DNA of 57,483 bases, from assembly GCA_016936075.1 (NCBI GenBank), contig JAFGPS010000077.1, positions 1-57,483 on the forward strand, read 5' to 3'. The translations under genes were made by a program, and so were the position numbers. How positions within the stretch are numbered: the first letter of the stretch is position 1; each line of letters opens with the position of its first letter. The notes under the pieces are model-generated. The model saw nothing but the letters and a program-made list of their open reading frames with translations. It was not told where the DNA came from and did not search any database. Source of the DNA: Sedimentisphaerales bacterium. Lineage in GTDB: Bacteria; Planctomycetota; Phycisphaerae; Sedimentisphaerales; Anaerobacaceae. Shown here piece after piece: positions 24,380 through 33,642 of this stretch.

Positions 24380-26349
24380 TGAACCGGATGTTACGAGCTA
24401 TTATTGGAGCCTGTCTTGTTTTAATAATTGTATTTTCGGCTATAAGTATTTGCCAGAATATAGGCTCTTCATGGAAGATAGATGTTACCAGTGAAAAACT
24501 TTATACTTTGTCGGATGGGACGAAATCTATTCTATCGAAATTAAATCAGCCGATTACCGCAAAGCTCTATTACGCCAGAACCGCGGCGATGAAAGGGCCT
24601 GACCAGATACAATTTTACAATAACTATTATGAATATGTTAAATCACTGCTGGAAGAGTATGCTTCGGTTTCCAATGGTATGGTCAATTTGGAAATAATCG
24701 ACCCAAGACCCTTTTCAGAAGATGAGGAGCAGGCAATAGGATTTGGTCTAAAACAATTTCGTGTATCTGAAGATGAGAGTTTTTTCTTCGGTCTGGTTTT
24801 ACAAACCCAGTTCGGAATTGATAGGACAATACCTTTCTTTTCACCTGAACGCAAAAGCTTTGTCGAATATGATATAAGTTATCTTGTTGATAGTGCTATC
24901 ACACGGCAGAAAAACAAGATTGGAATTTTGAGTTCGTTACCAGTAGTAGGCGATAGTGAATATATGGCTCTTATGATGCAAAGACAGGGCCAACAGCCAA
25001 AATTACCATGGACATTTGTCGAGCATTTGAGAAAGAAGTATGAAGTTACAGAAATCCCGACTGATGTGAACGATATTAATGATGTCGATATTTTGATGAT
25101 TGTTCATCCGAAGAATTTGCCACAGCAGACATTATTCGCTATAGATCAGTACATACTTAAAGGTGGTCGAACAATCATTTGTCTCGATCCTCATTGCTTT
25201 TCGGATGAATCCAATAGAATGACCGGCGGAGTGATGATGGCTTCGGAAAATAATCAAAGTTCCGATTTAAATGTTCTTCTGAGGACATGGGGTATTGAAA
25301 TGCCTCAGAATCAATTTGCGGGTGATTTGAATTTGGCGGAAAGTCGGCCTGTAAGGGCAAATACTCCTTCACAGCCGATTATTGGATTGCTTAATCTTAC
25401 ACGAGATGCCTTCAATCGTAACAATGTTATAACAGCTCAACTGAACAATGTGGGAGTTTTATTTGCGGGCGTATTAAATATTATCGATGATCCGAATAAA
25501 ACTGATGATGCGAAGATTGAGCGCACGCCGCTTATTATGACAACTGATAAAGGAAACAGCTTTGAAATTACAAATTCATACGAATTTATGGTGTTTGATC
25601 CGGCTGTTTTCATGCAAAAATTCGTACCAGGGACAAAACCTGTAACGATGGGTTATTTCCTTACAGGTCGATTTAAAAGCAGTTTTCCAGATGGTATAGA
25701 AATTGAAGATAGTTCGGTAGAGTCAGATGACCCGAATGCACCTTTGGTTACAAAGAAAATTACAGGTATCACTGAGGCTCAGGAAGATTGTGCCGTTGCG
25801 GTTTTTACTGATGTTGATTTCATAAGTGACAATATGGCATATCAGAATTTTCTCGGATTTGGAAAAACACCGATGGGTGATAACAGTGCATTGTTATTTA
25901 ATACTATAGATGACTTGAGCGGCTCGAGCGATTTAATTTCCGTCAGGTCGAGGGGAAGTGTAAAACGCCCGTTTATTGTAGTCGATGAAATTGAAAAGAA
26001 AGCCGAAGCGGAAACATCTCAACAACTTGAACTTATTGATGCCGCTATTGTTGGCTATAATGCACAACTGCAATCAATTCTGTCTTCGGCAGGAGAAGGG
26101 CAGGAGGAAATTATCGGTAGTGAGATTATACAGAAGAGACGCCAGCTTGAAGAAGAAATATACCAGAAAGAAAAAGAAAAACGAAACATCAATATGGAAA
26201 AGAGTGAACAGATTGATATGCTTGGTAAAAAACTTTTACGGGCAAATACAATTTACGTTCCTATCGTAATTCTTATTGTTGCTATTGTTTTGTGGTTATG
26301 GCGCAGCTTGAGAAAAAGACATTATATTAGTCACACCAGTGATGCCTGA
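24379..26349 (+). CDS. GldG-like ABC transporter auxiliary protein
   Basis: A 656-residue membrane-anchored protein. A membrane helix near residues 5-26 is followed by a long extracytoplasmic domain and a second helix near 628-645, just before a basic tail. The N-terminal KIDVTSEKLYTLSDGTKSIL (about 33-52) and the following KLYYAR are the signature of the GldG / ABC-type uncharacterised transporter family, and ILMIVHPKNLP near 233-243 with the later GGRTIICLDPH matches its inner domain. A coiled coil (about 560-615) precedes the last helix. It overlaps the permease by one base and should be part of the same complex. In Bacteroidetes, GldG is needed for gliding, but the family is also widespread in non-gliders, so motility is not implied. 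Confidence 0.88.
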   Translation: MNRMLRAIIGACLVLIIVFSAISICQNIGSSWKIDVTSEKLYTLSDGTKSILSKLNQPITAKLYYARTAAMKGPDQIQFYNNYYEYVKSLLEEYASVSNGMVNLEIIDPRPFSEDEEQAIGFGLKQFRVSEDESFFFGLVLQTQFGIDRTIPFFSPERKSFVEYDISYLVDSAITRQKNKIGILSSLPVVGDSEYMALMMQRQGQQPKLPWTFVEHLRKKYEVTEIPTDVNDINDVDILMIVHPKNLPQQTLFAIDQYILKGGRTIICLDPHCFSDESNRMTGGVMMASENNQSSDLNVLLRTWGIEMPQNQFAGDLNLAESRPVRANTPSQPIIGLLNLTRDAFNRNNVITAQLNNVGVLFAGVLNIIDDPNKTDDAKIERTPLIMTTDKGNSFEITNSYEFMVFDPAVFMQKFVPGTKPVTMGYFLTGRFKSSFPDGIEIEDSSVESDDPNAPLVTKKITGITEAQEDCAVAVFTDVDFISDNMAYQNFLGFGKTPMGDNSALLFNTIDDLSGSSDLISVRSRGSVKRPFIVVDEIEKKAEAETSQQLELIDAAIVGYNAQLQSILSSAGEGQEEIIGSEIIQKRRQLEEEIYQKEKEKRNINMEKSEQIDMLGKKLLRANTIYVPIVILIVAIVLWLWRSLRKRHYISHTSDA

Positions 26350-26368
26350 TTTAAAGAGAGGTTTTGTA

Positions 26369-27481
26369 ATGAGTAATAAAAAACTTGCGATATTAGGAAT
26401 TATTGCTGCTGTTATGTTGGTATGGGCAATAATTCAGTCAAAGATTTCAAATGTATCTCGAAAAGTATCTACAGGAACGGCTTATCTTGTCAGCGGCGTG
26501 AATACTGATGATATAGGTTCGATAGTTATTAAGTCCGGCGATAAGACACTTACTTTGAAAAAGCAGTTAGGTAGTTTTGTTGTTGTTAATAAAGATAATT
26601 ACCCTGCAGAAACAAATAAAATTAATGATTTAATAACAAGATGTATGGAAATCGAAGTATCTTCACAAATAGTAACCGACAATCCAGCTAACCATGAAGA
26701 CCTTGGTGTAGCAGAAGATAATGCAAAGGTGATTGTGAAATTTCTTAAAACTAATTCTGAAGAGATTGTGGGTATTATTGTCGGCAATACAAAAGAAAAC
26801 GGAAATGGTACTTATATGAGACTTACTTTTGAAGACAAGGTATATGAAGCAGCCGAGTCTCCATGGATAGAAATTGATCCTGTTAATTATATTAAAAAGC
26901 AGCTTGTAGCATTAACTCGTATTGATACCGCCCAGGTAGCAGTTAGTTCTCCAGAAGGCAAATATATTCTCAAATCCATAACGGATAGTGAAGATTTAGA
27001 ACTTGTCAATTGTCCGGCAGGTAAGAAATTAAAACAAAGCGAAGCTAAAAGTATATTTACAGTTTTATCAAATCTCGATTTCACTGATGTTATAAGAAAT
27101 CCAGGCGATTTGAATTTTGACAGGCAGTATATATGCAGGTTGTATAATTCAACTGAGTTTACATTCGATATAGCTACGAAAAATGGATTAACTTATATAG
27201 CGTGCAAAGCAGTATACACTGAGGGAAGGCCAGAATCGATTAGAAAGGATGAAACTGAAGAACAGTTGAAACAAAAAGAAGAAAAACTGCTCCTTGACGA
27301 TAAAGCGGAAGATTTCACTGCCAGGCATATTGGTTGGGTGTATGAAATTCCTACCTTTAAAGCAAAATATATGACAATGCCCTTATCAGATATAGTGGAA
27401 GATAGTGAAGAAACTGATGTAATTGAGACTTCTGATCCTAATGCAATTTTAGATACAATTTTGCAGGATACTATGCCTTAG
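26369..27481 (+). CDS. DUF4340 membrane-anchored protein
   Basis: A 370-residue protein with an N-terminal membrane helix (about residues 5-22) and an extracytoplasmic domain with repeated VNTDDIGSIVIKSGDKTLTL-type strands (about 43-62), typical of DUF4340. AGAGG eight bases before ATG 26369 fixes the start; the longer frame from 26339 overlaps the GldG-like gene. The C-terminus is acidic (DSEETDVIETSDPNA). DUF4340 proteins regularly follow GldG-like genes, and this is the last gene of the four-gene operon. Biochemical function is unknown; by context it is a periplasmic accessory of the transporter. Confidence 0.82.
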   Translation: MSNKKLAILGIIAAVMLVWAIIQSKISNVSRKVSTGTAYLVSGVNTDDIGSIVIKSGDKTLTLKKQLGSFVVVNKDNYPAETNKINDLITRCMEIEVSSQIVTDNPANHEDLGVAEDNAKVIVKFLKTNSEEIVGIIVGNTKENGNGTYMRLTFEDKVYEAAESPWIEIDPVNYIKKQLVALTRIDTAQVAVSSPEGKYILKSITDSEDLELVNCPAGKKLKQSEAKSIFTVLSNLDFTDVIRNPGDLNFDRQYICRLYNSTEFTFDIATKNGLTYIACKAVYTEGRPESIRKDETEEQLKQKEEKLLLDDKAEDFTARHIGWVYEIPTFKAKYMTMPLSDIVEDSEETDVIETSDPNAILDTILQDTMP

Positions 27482-27560
27482 AATTTATTATTTCTTAATC
27501 AAGTGCTTATTGAATATTTTTTCAACATCTATAGATACTTTTGATATTAAATAAATATTC

Positions 27561-27589
27561 TTGACTTTTTTTAATTGGAACCTTAAAAT
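27561..27589 (+). promoter_or_regulatory. Promoter of the H-X9-DG pseudopilin gene
   Basis: TTGACT (27561-27566) and TAAAAT (27584-27589) are separated by exactly 17 bases. Transcription would begin near 27596, leaving a leader of about 75 bases that contains TTGG/CCAA and GCTGC/GCGGC complementary pairs and the ribosome site AAAGGAAAGG. Confidence 0.6.
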
Positions 27590-27671
27590 AAACTTATATA
27601 GTTGGTGCAATGCCAATTACCTGTGGTTATCTGCTGCGTCCTGCGGCAACGTTTAAAGGAAAGGTTGTATA

Positions 27672-28364
27672 ATGTTCAAGGCAAAAGGTTTCACATTAAT
27701 TGAGTTACTGGTCGTTATTGCCATTATTGCAGTTCTGATGGGCATATTACTGCCTGCTTTACAGAAGGTAAAAAAACAGGGCTATCAGGTAGTTTGTAAA
27801 AGTAACATGAAGCAGATTGGCCTGGCTGCAAATATGTATGCTGAGAGCAATAACTATATGATTCCTCGAGGTCTTATTTATGATACTGACCCTGCATGGT
27901 TCGAGCTTTTCATGCCTTATCTTTCTCAGAAACCTACGGATAATGATTATCGCTCTGTAAAGATTTATCGCTGCAAGGGGTATCCGAATAAGCTGCAGAC
28001 TGTTTGCTATGTAATTAACGGCTGGGGATTTAGCGGTAAAAACGATATGGTAGGTTATCAACTTGAAACGCCGACCAAGATAACGGCGATAAAACGTGCT
28101 TCACAAACTATCTATCTGACTGATTATGAATATATCAACGAAGAAATAACACCTATTATTACACATGCGCGACAGGAAGGTATTGAAACCTGTGATATTC
28201 GACAAATAAGTGATTTGCCATATGATCTTGAAGGAAATGTAAACGAAGAAAGACGTGTACCTCTTAATCGTCATTCCAGAGGCAGTAATGTTCTTTTTAT
28301 GGACGGCAGTGCAGATCATATGCGTGCTGAAGAAATAGTTATAGATATGTTTAGAACACACTAA
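27672..28364 (+). CDS. Prepilin-like protein with C-terminal H-X9-DG motif
   Basis: A 230-residue secreted pseudopilin. MFKAKG is the leader and [16 protein letters not shown] the cleavage site and helix, with Glu at +5. The C-terminus contains [12 protein letters not shown] (about residues 209-220), the H-X9-DG signature of the prepilin-type processing-associated family that is strongly expanded in Planctomycetota and Lentisphaerota. Unlike the minor pilins of the main locus it stands alone, with its own good promoter, a strong ribosome site and a terminator. Members of this family occur in large numbers per genome and their function is not known; a surface or secreted role is likely. It is useful as a taxonomic marker for this window. 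Confidence 0.92.
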   Translation: MFKAKGFTLIELLVVIAIIAVLMGILLPALQKVKKQGYQVVCKSNMKQIGLAANMYAESNNYMIPRGLIYDTDPAWFELFMPYLSQKPTDNDYRSVKIYRCKGYPNKLQTVCYVINGWGFSGKNDMVGYQLETPTKITAIKRASQTIYLTDYEYINEEITPIITHARQEGIETCDIRQISDLPYDLEGNVNEERRVPLNRHSRGSNVLFMDGSADHMRAEEIVIDMFRTH

Positions 28365-28408
28365 GAAATTGTTTAGTTCTGCTGATTTAGCTAAACAGTA
28401 TAAAATTT

Positions 28409-28450
28409 GGGGTTCCCATTTTATCTACAAGAAAAACAGGAACCCCCTTT
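28409..28450 (+). terminator. Terminator of the H-X9-DG pseudopilin gene
   Basis: GGGGTTCC (28409-28416) pairs perfectly with GGAACCCC (28439-28446) around a 22-base loop, followed by CTTTATAT. It lies 45 bases after the stop codon. The stretch 28451-28565 holds nothing I can name. Confidence 0.6.
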
Positions 28451-28565
28451 ATATGCGCTCAGAAAATTACTGCTTTTGTTTTCTATTGGCATTAATATAA
28501 TCTGGAAGATTAAACCCGGACATTTGTGAAAACTCTGAAAAATCCCCCCTCAATAATGCTGTAAT

Positions 28566-28623
28566 CAATAAAAAACCATATATGAAAGATAAATATTTAA
28601 TTATGATTATCTTTCATATATGG
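28566..28623 (-). terminator. Terminator of the fatty-acid-like / serS operon (minus strand)
   Basis: A perfect 17-bp inverted repeat (28576-28592 with 28607-28623, core CATATATGAAAGATAA) has a 14-base loop. On the minus strand it is followed by TTTTTTATTG (28575 to 28566), the layout of an intrinsic terminator. It lies 46 bases past the stop codon of the last minus-strand gene; on the plus strand no T-run follows. Confidence 0.85.
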
Positions 28624-28669
28624 AAAATATAACAAATAATAAATTGAAATGCAAAATCACAAAGATTGA

Positions 28670-29086
28670 TTACAGGTCAATATATTCTTTAGGCTCGAAA
28701 TTTGTTTTCATTGTCCAGCAAACGGCTTTTGCGTTTTTAACACGATAGCAAATTAAGACTTCATATCCTTTGCTTTCTACAAATGGTTTCAGGAATGTGA
28801 AGACTTCAACGACTTGTTTTTTCAAATCAAGGTCATCAAGCAATTCGACTGAGCCTTCGATTCTGACCTGGAGTCCATTTTCCTGATTGAAAAAACACAT
28901 TTCCATAGCTGGATTTGCCTGAAGTTGTTTATAAATGTCTTTGTATTTTCCAGTAACGAAAATAATGCCGTTTTCATCAGCTTTGTAGAGCATCATATTG
29001 CGTACATGAGGTTGGCTGCCATCAACCGTAGCAAGGCTGAACATGCGAGTTTTGTTTATGAATTCAAAAATTTCTTCTTTAGTCAT
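28670..29086 (-). CDS. Pyridoxamine 5'-phosphate oxidase-like family protein
   Basis: A 138-residue protein with the split-barrel FMN-binding fold. The N-terminal TRMFSLATVDGSQPHVRNM (about residues 12-30), FVTGKYKDIYKQL near 43-55 and CFFNQENGLQVRIEGSVEL near 63-81 follow the pattern of small PNPOx-like proteins. The length is that of a single-domain member, shorter than true PdxH, so the substrate is unknown; flavin reductase-like or heme/F420-related activities are possible in this family. AGGAG is well placed before the ATG. It starts 14 bases after serS and is the last gene before a strong terminator. Confidence 0.85.
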   Translation of the reverse strand: MTKEEIFEFINKTRMFSLATVDGSQPHVRNMMLYKADENGIIFVTGKYKDIYKQLQANPAMEMCFFNQENGLQVRIEGSVELLDDLDLKKQVVEVFTFLKPFVESKGYEVLICYRVKNAKAVCWTMKTNFEPKEYIDL

Positions 29087-29100
29087 AAGGAACTCCTCTC

Positions 29101-30378
29101 CTAAGATTGTTTTTTAATAACTTCTTTATTGTTCATATACGGCCGCAAAACCTCAGGTATAGTAATCGAACCGTCAGCGTTCTGGTAAAGTTCCATAATT
29201 GGAATCAAGACTCTTGGTGACGCTATTACTGTGTTATTCAGTGTATGACAGAATGAATTCTTTTTAGTTTTCGAATCCTTGTAACGAAGATTCATACGTC
29301 TTGCCTGGAACTCATAGAATTTGCTTGCGCTATGGGTTTCGCAGTAATTTTCTCTCGAGGGCATCCATGTTTCGATATCGAATTTCTTGGCCTGTCCTCT
29401 GCCGAGGTCACCAGTACAGACATTTACTACGCGATAAGGAAGTCCAAGTCCCTGCAATACAGCTTCGGAATTAGCAAGAATCTCATTGTGATATTTCAAA
29501 CTTTCGTCATCGCTGTTTTCACATATTACAACCTGCTCGACTTTATCGAACTGGTGAATTCTATACAGGCCGTAAGTGTCTTTACCAGCCGCTCCAGCTT
29601 CACGTCTGAAACAGCTCGAAAGACCAACAACTTTAATTGGTAACTCTGCTTCGTCTAAAATTTCGCCCATATGATATGCGGTTAACGGAACTTCTGCTGT
29701 TCCTACGAGATTCAACTGGTCCTTTTCCATTCGGTATGTTTGCTCTTCTGCACCAGGATAGTAGCCTGTTCCACGCATGGCTTCATCTTTCATAAGAAGC
29801 GGCACAGACATTGGGGTATAACCTTTGTTTACCATCAAATCAATCGAAAATCGCAGAACTGCCCAGTGAAGCAATGCACCGTCACCTTTGAGGAAATAAT
29901 TTCTCGAGCCGGCAAGTTTCACTCCTCGTTCGATATCAATAATTCCCAAATCAATGCCCAGTTGAAGATGGTCCTTTGGCTCGAAGTCAAATTCGCGAAT
30001 CTGTCCTTCTTTTCTGATTTCGATATTTTCCGTATCATCTTTACCGAGCGGAACATCATCATCGGCTGGTTGAGGAACCTGCTGCATAAGCTCATCAAAC
30101 TGGGGCTGAAGCTCTTTGAGTTCATCGTTGTATTTTAATTCATTCTCTTTTAGTTCCGCTAATTGTGACATAGCGGCTTGTTTTTCGTCCGGAGCTAATT
30201 TAGGGATTGATTTACCGATTCTGTTTTTATCAGTGGAAATGTCCTGAAGTTTCTGCTTGATAACTTTAAGTTCTGCATCGACTTCAATCAATTTATCAAT
30301 ATCAACGTTAAAGTGTTTAGCCGCGGAAGCTGTTTTAAACTTTTCCGGATTCTCGCGTATTACTTTTATATCTATCAT
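29101..30378 (-). CDS. serS: Seryl-tRNA synthetase
   Basis: A 425-residue class II aminoacyl-tRNA synthetase charging tRNA-Ser. The N-terminal arm (about residues 25-105) is a long antiparallel coiled coil (LKVIKQKLQDISTDKNR, then KENELKYNDELKELQP), used for binding the long variable arm of tRNA-Ser. GTAEVPLTAYHMGE near 231-244 is a family motif, FRREAGAAGKDTYGLYRIHQ near 265-284 is class II motif 2 and PRVLIPIMELYQN near 388 is motif 3. The length is normal. No strong ribosome site is seen before the ATG. It lies 51 bases after the ketosynthase gene in the same direction, so the lipid operon and this housekeeping gene may share a transcript. Confidence 0.96.
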   Translation of the reverse strand: MIDIKVIRENPEKFKTASAAKHFNVDIDKLIEVDAELKVIKQKLQDISTDKNRIGKSIPKLAPDEKQAAMSQLAELKENELKYNDELKELQPQFDELMQQVPQPADDDVPLGKDDTENIEIRKEGQIREFDFEPKDHLQLGIDLGIIDIERGVKLAGSRNYFLKGDGALLHWAVLRFSIDLMVNKGYTPMSVPLLMKDEAMRGTGYYPGAEEQTYRMEKDQLNLVGTAEVPLTAYHMGEILDEAELPIKVVGLSSCFRREAGAAGKDTYGLYRIHQFDKVEQVVICENSDDESLKYHNEILANSEAVLQGLGLPYRVVNVCTGDLGRGQAKKFDIETWMPSRENYCETHSASKFYEFQARRMNLRYKDSKTKKNSFCHTLNNTVIASPRVLIPIMELYQNADGSITIPEVLRPYMNNKEVIKKQS

Positions 30379-30429
30379 ATTTTAGTCACTCGTCTCTCGT
30401 GCCTTGTTCCTCAGCACTGATTTACTCAT

Positions 30430-31740
30430 TTACTCATCAACCCATTTTCTAATAATTACAACGTTGTTTTGTCCGCCGAAACCAAAGGATTCTTTTATTA
30501 CTGTATTAACCTGTGCTTTTCTTGGTTCGTTTGGTACATAATCCAAATCAAGCTCGGGATCGGGATCGTTAAGATTCGTTGTCGGAGGTAAAATATTATT
30601 CCTGATTGCACAAACGCACGTAATTAGTTCTGCCGCACCAGCGGCTCCGATTAAATGTCCCAACATGCTTTTTATACTGCTAACGGGAACATTTTTTGCC
30701 CTGTCTTTAAATACTGCTTTTATTGCTTTTGTTTCAATAGAGTCATTTTCCGCCGTACTTGTACCGTGAGCATTTATATAATCTATATCGTCTATAGTTA
30801 CTCCGGCATCTTTCATCGCGGCGTTTATTGCAAGTGCAGCCCCTCTTCCTTCCTCGTGCATATCAGTAACACGGAAAGCATCGGAACTGCTGCCGTAACC
30901 GGTAATTTCAGCAAGAATTTCTACGCCTCTTTTTTTCGCTGAGCTTAGAGATTCAAGAATTAAAATCGCTGAGCCTTCACCGAGAACAAAACCATCTCTT
31001 GTTGCAGAAAATGGTCTTGAAGCGGTTTGCGGGCTATCGTTTCTTGTCGAAAGGGCGGTAAGACGATTAAATCCAGTTAAGCCAAGCGGATGTATCATTG
31101 AATGTGCTCCGCCGGCGATAACTACATCTGCGTTGCCATGCCGAATCAACATGGTTGCTTCGCCAATAGCCTGAGTACTTGCGGCACAGGCGGTTAGACA
31201 GCTTCGGACCGGGCCTCGAGCGCCGGTTAGCATTGCTAAATGCGCAACTGCCATATTCGGTTCCTGCTCAAGCTCTCGTATTGGGTCCATTTCATCGAAA
31301 GACTGATTTGCCCACTTAATCCAGTCCATTTGGTTTGTTTCAGAGTTCCATCCCTTGATAATTGCAGAGAAAAAAGCATCATTATCAATTGAGCCTTCAC
31401 CCGCTCCAAGATAAATTCCCATTTTGCTTCGGTCTATACCATCGTTTGGTTCTGAGACTTCTACGTCTATTCCCGCTTGCCTGCATGCCTGAACAGTGGC
31501 TCCAATAGCAAAACCTGAGCCTCTGGAACTATCCTTGTGCAATTCGATATTTTTTGTATATTTGGTGAAGTCATAATTTTTAACTTCAGCATCGAAGGTA
31601 GTGGGAAAAGTCGAAGCATCGAAAAGTGTATTTTCTGCTACGCCGCTCTTGCCCGAAAGCAATGCCTGCCAAAGTGTTTCAACATCATGAGCAAGGGGAC
31701 AAACAATTCCCATTCCGGTTATTACTACTCTTTCAGACAT
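30430..31740 (-). CDS. Beta-ketoacyl-ACP synthase, FabF/KAS II-like, catalytically complete
   Basis: A 436-residue condensing enzyme that elongates an ACP-bound acyl chain with a malonyl unit. The catalytic triad is intact: Cys185 in LTACAAS, His325 in NAHGTST and His362 in SMLGHLIGAAG. FGFGGQN near 419-425 is the usual gating loop. ATG 31740 opens the family-typical MSERVVITGMGIVCPL; the frame extends upstream only into the preceding gene. It starts 26 bases after a second ketosynthase-like gene that lacks two of these three residues. The pairing suggests that this protein is the catalytic partner (KS-alpha-like) of a heterodimer. Compared with canonical FabF it has an insertion of roughly 20 residues around 100-170. 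The substrate is unknown. Confidence 0.92.
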   Translation of the reverse strand: MSERVVITGMGIVCPLAHDVETLWQALLSGKSGVAENTLFDASTFPTTFDAEVKNYDFTKYTKNIELHKDSSRGSGFAIGATVQACRQAGIDVEVSEPNDGIDRSKMGIYLGAGEGSIDNDAFFSAIIKGWNSETNQMDWIKWANQSFDEMDPIRELEQEPNMAVAHLAMLTGARGPVRSCLTACAASTQAIGEATMLIRHGNADVVIAGGAHSMIHPLGLTGFNRLTALSTRNDSPQTASRPFSATRDGFVLGEGSAILILESLSSAKKRGVEILAEITGYGSSSDAFRVTDMHEEGRGAALAINAAMKDAGVTIDDIDYINAHGTSTAENDSIETKAIKAVFKDRAKNVPVSSIKSMLGHLIGAAGAAELITCVCAIRNNILPPTTNLNDPDPELDLDYVPNEPRKAQVNTVIKESFGFGGQNNVVIIRKWVDE

Positions 31741-31766
31741 GTCACTCGATGTTCCTCTTAAATTTA

Positions 31767-33083
31767 TTATTCCGAAATATTCTTTAAAACTACTGCGGCA
31801 GTTTGGCCGCCATGAGTGTAGCTGCAACAAAGTGCATATTTTATTTCTTTTTCAATTGTTTTTTTAACTATATTCAAATTACATCCGTGAGCTATATTAT
31901 CACAGTTTATTGATGAGGGTATTTTGTTTTCTTTCATAGCACAGGTTGCGGCAATGACATCTAAAGCTCCGGAAGCCGCGCCTGTATTGCTCAACATGCT
32001 TTTAATCGGCCATACCGGGATTTCAGAAGCCACTTCACCGAGAGCAGAATGAATTGCTTTTGATTCTGCCATATCATCACATGGAATTCCAGTTCCGTGC
32101 GGGATAATCAGGTCTATCTGGTCCGGCTCAATTTGTGCTTCTTTGATTGCTTTTTCTATGGCAATTTGCAGGCCGTAACCATCCGGTTCAAGATTTTTAT
32201 ATGCCGAATTAATGCTTGTGCTCTGACCTGTTCCTGCTATTTCTGCATGAATTTTTGCATTGCGTTTTTTTGCATTTTCGAGATTTTCTATTACAATAAT
32301 TCCCGCTGCTTCGCCAAAAACAGAACCTTTAGCGTCTGCATCAAAAGGTCTGCATGAAGATGACGGATTATCATTATTTTCGGTTGTTGCCCTTTGAAGC
32401 AGGCACTGGCGAATCATAACAATCGGATTTACTTTTGCTTCGGCTCCACCTGCAAGAGCATAATCACTATTTCCTCGTGCAATAATCTGGCTTGCTTCAG
32501 CAATTGCCAGATGAGAAGCCACTTCAGCACATGTAATACTATTGCTTGGTCCCTGTATATCGTGGATAATTCCAACGTGACAGGCAAGCATGTTTGGCAG
32601 GTATTTTAGAAGCCAGAGCGGCGTGACTAACTCAAGGCCGATATTACCCCATTTGCGAATATCGAACTGACCTTCATTTTTGCTTGCTGCTACCGCAGGT
32701 GATAATTCGACCAGGTCGCAGCTAATGAGTCCTGCACCGAGATTTATTGCCATTCGTTCGGGATTGATATTGACATTTTCCGGATCAATACCTTTTGTAA
32801 TTAAGCCGCTATTACGAATAGCTTCATTTGCCGCTACGACTGATAGTTCTATGTCCCTGCACATTAATTTTGTTGCTTTTCGATGTGTTTTGGGAACAAA
32901 ATCGCGTATTTTAAATTCTGGAGCCTGTCCCGCAATTTTGCAGTTGAAGCCTGAAGGATCGAATGCGGTTATTGTATTAATACCAACTTTACCGGCACAA
33001 AGTCCCGCCCACATGTCACCGACTGTAAGTCCCAGAGGAGTAATTGCGCCAAAGCCGGTTATGACTACACGAGAACGAGCCAC
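31767..33083 (-). CDS. Ketosynthase homologue with altered active site (chain-length-factor-like)
   Basis: A 438-residue protein of the FabF/KAS fold. Counting from the conserved GPS (178-180), the catalytic Cys position is Glu187 (GPSNSITCAE, against GPSISIATAC in E. coli FabF); counting back from IIARG gives the same residue, so no gap is needed. Cys185 is two residues too early. The first catalytic His is kept (His329, IPHGTG), but the second is Asn366 (KSMLSNTGAASG, against KSMTGHLLGAAG), and the FGFGG gating loop reads YTHGG. It should not perform normal condensation. This resembles the KS-beta or chain-length factor of type II polyketide and aryl polyene systems, in which Cys is also replaced. 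The GTG start follows GGAGG and overlaps the upstream stop by one base (TAGTG). Confidence 0.88.
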   Translation of the reverse strand: MARSRVVITGFGAITPLGLTVGDMWAGLCAGKVGINTITAFDPSGFNCKIAGQAPEFKIRDFVPKTHRKATKLMCRDIELSVVAANEAIRNSGLITKGIDPENVNINPERMAINLGAGLISCDLVELSPAVAASKNEGQFDIRKWGNIGLELVTPLWLLKYLPNMLACHVGIIHDIQGPSNSITCAEVASHLAIAEASQIIARGNSDYALAGGAEAKVNPIVMIRQCLLQRATTENNDNPSSSCRPFDADAKGSVFGEAAGIIVIENLENAKKRNAKIHAEIAGTGQSTSINSAYKNLEPDGYGLQIAIEKAIKEAQIEPDQIDLIIPHGTGIPCDDMAESKAIHSALGEVASEIPVWPIKSMLSNTGAASGALDVIAATCAMKENKIPSSINCDNIAHGCNLNIVKKTIEKEIKYALCCSYTHGGQTAAVVLKNISE

Positions 33084-33580
33084 TAATTAACCTCCGTATT
33101 CTTGCTTTTTGAAAGAACATCCCGCAAGAGCGTCTCAAAGACGGATGTATCCGAACCGAATACAAAGTTGTCTTCCGGAAATTCTACACCTGCAAGATTC
33201 TGGTCAATATGGCTGAACATCAAATCTATTTCAGCGACGAGTTTTCCTTCGCGAGTAATTTTACCGCTTGTACTTGCGGCTTCAGGTGCGATGGAATCCA
33301 TATTCGCTTCCAATTCTATTGAATCGCCAGGTTTTACAAAATCGAGGAATACCGCTTTTTTAATTTTCGCGAGAATAACTTTCTCCTGAAATTTTTTTGC
33401 TTCTCCGACAAGAATACCGGCGGTTTGTGCCATAGCTTCAATCATAAGGCATTCCGGCATCACGGGAAAGCCTGGAAAATGGTCGTGCAAATGTTCCTCG
33501 GCAAGAGTTACATTTTTTATCGCTACGGCTCGTTTGCCTGATTCAAACTCTTTAAATTTATCTATCCAAATCCAGCGCAT
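33083..33580 (-). CDS. FabZ/FabA-like 3-hydroxyacyl-ACP dehydratase (second in operon)
   Basis: A 165-residue hot-dog-fold protein. HFPGFPVMPECLMIEAMAQ (about residues 34-52) contains the catalytic His34 and Glu48, 14 residues apart as in FabZ, so it is probably an active dehydratase removing water from 3-hydroxyacyl-ACP. I start at ATG 33580 (MRWIWIDKF); a further upstream extension to 33646 would overlap the ACP gene. It is longer than FabZ at the C-terminus by about 15 residues. It closes one base into the chain-length-factor-like gene and so is translationally coupled to it. A sister protein is encoded at 34066-34530. Confidence 0.88.
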   Translation of the reverse strand: MRWIWIDKFKEFESGKRAVAIKNVTLAEEHLHDHFPGFPVMPECLMIEAMAQTAGILVGEAKKFQEKVILAKIKKAVFLDFVKPGDSIELEANMDSIAPEAASTSGKITREGKLVAEIDLMFSHIDQNLAGVEFPEDNFVFGSDTSVFETLLRDVLSKSKNTEVN

Positions 33581-33642
33581 ATGTGTTACTTTTTTAATTA
33601 ATATCCATTGAAACTTTTTTATATTTACAATATGAATAATTA

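Noticed and set aside
31767-33083. Ordinary second FabF by simple annotation
   Set aside because: Two of the three catalytic residues are replaced when aligned from either side, so calling it an active condensing enzyme is not supported.
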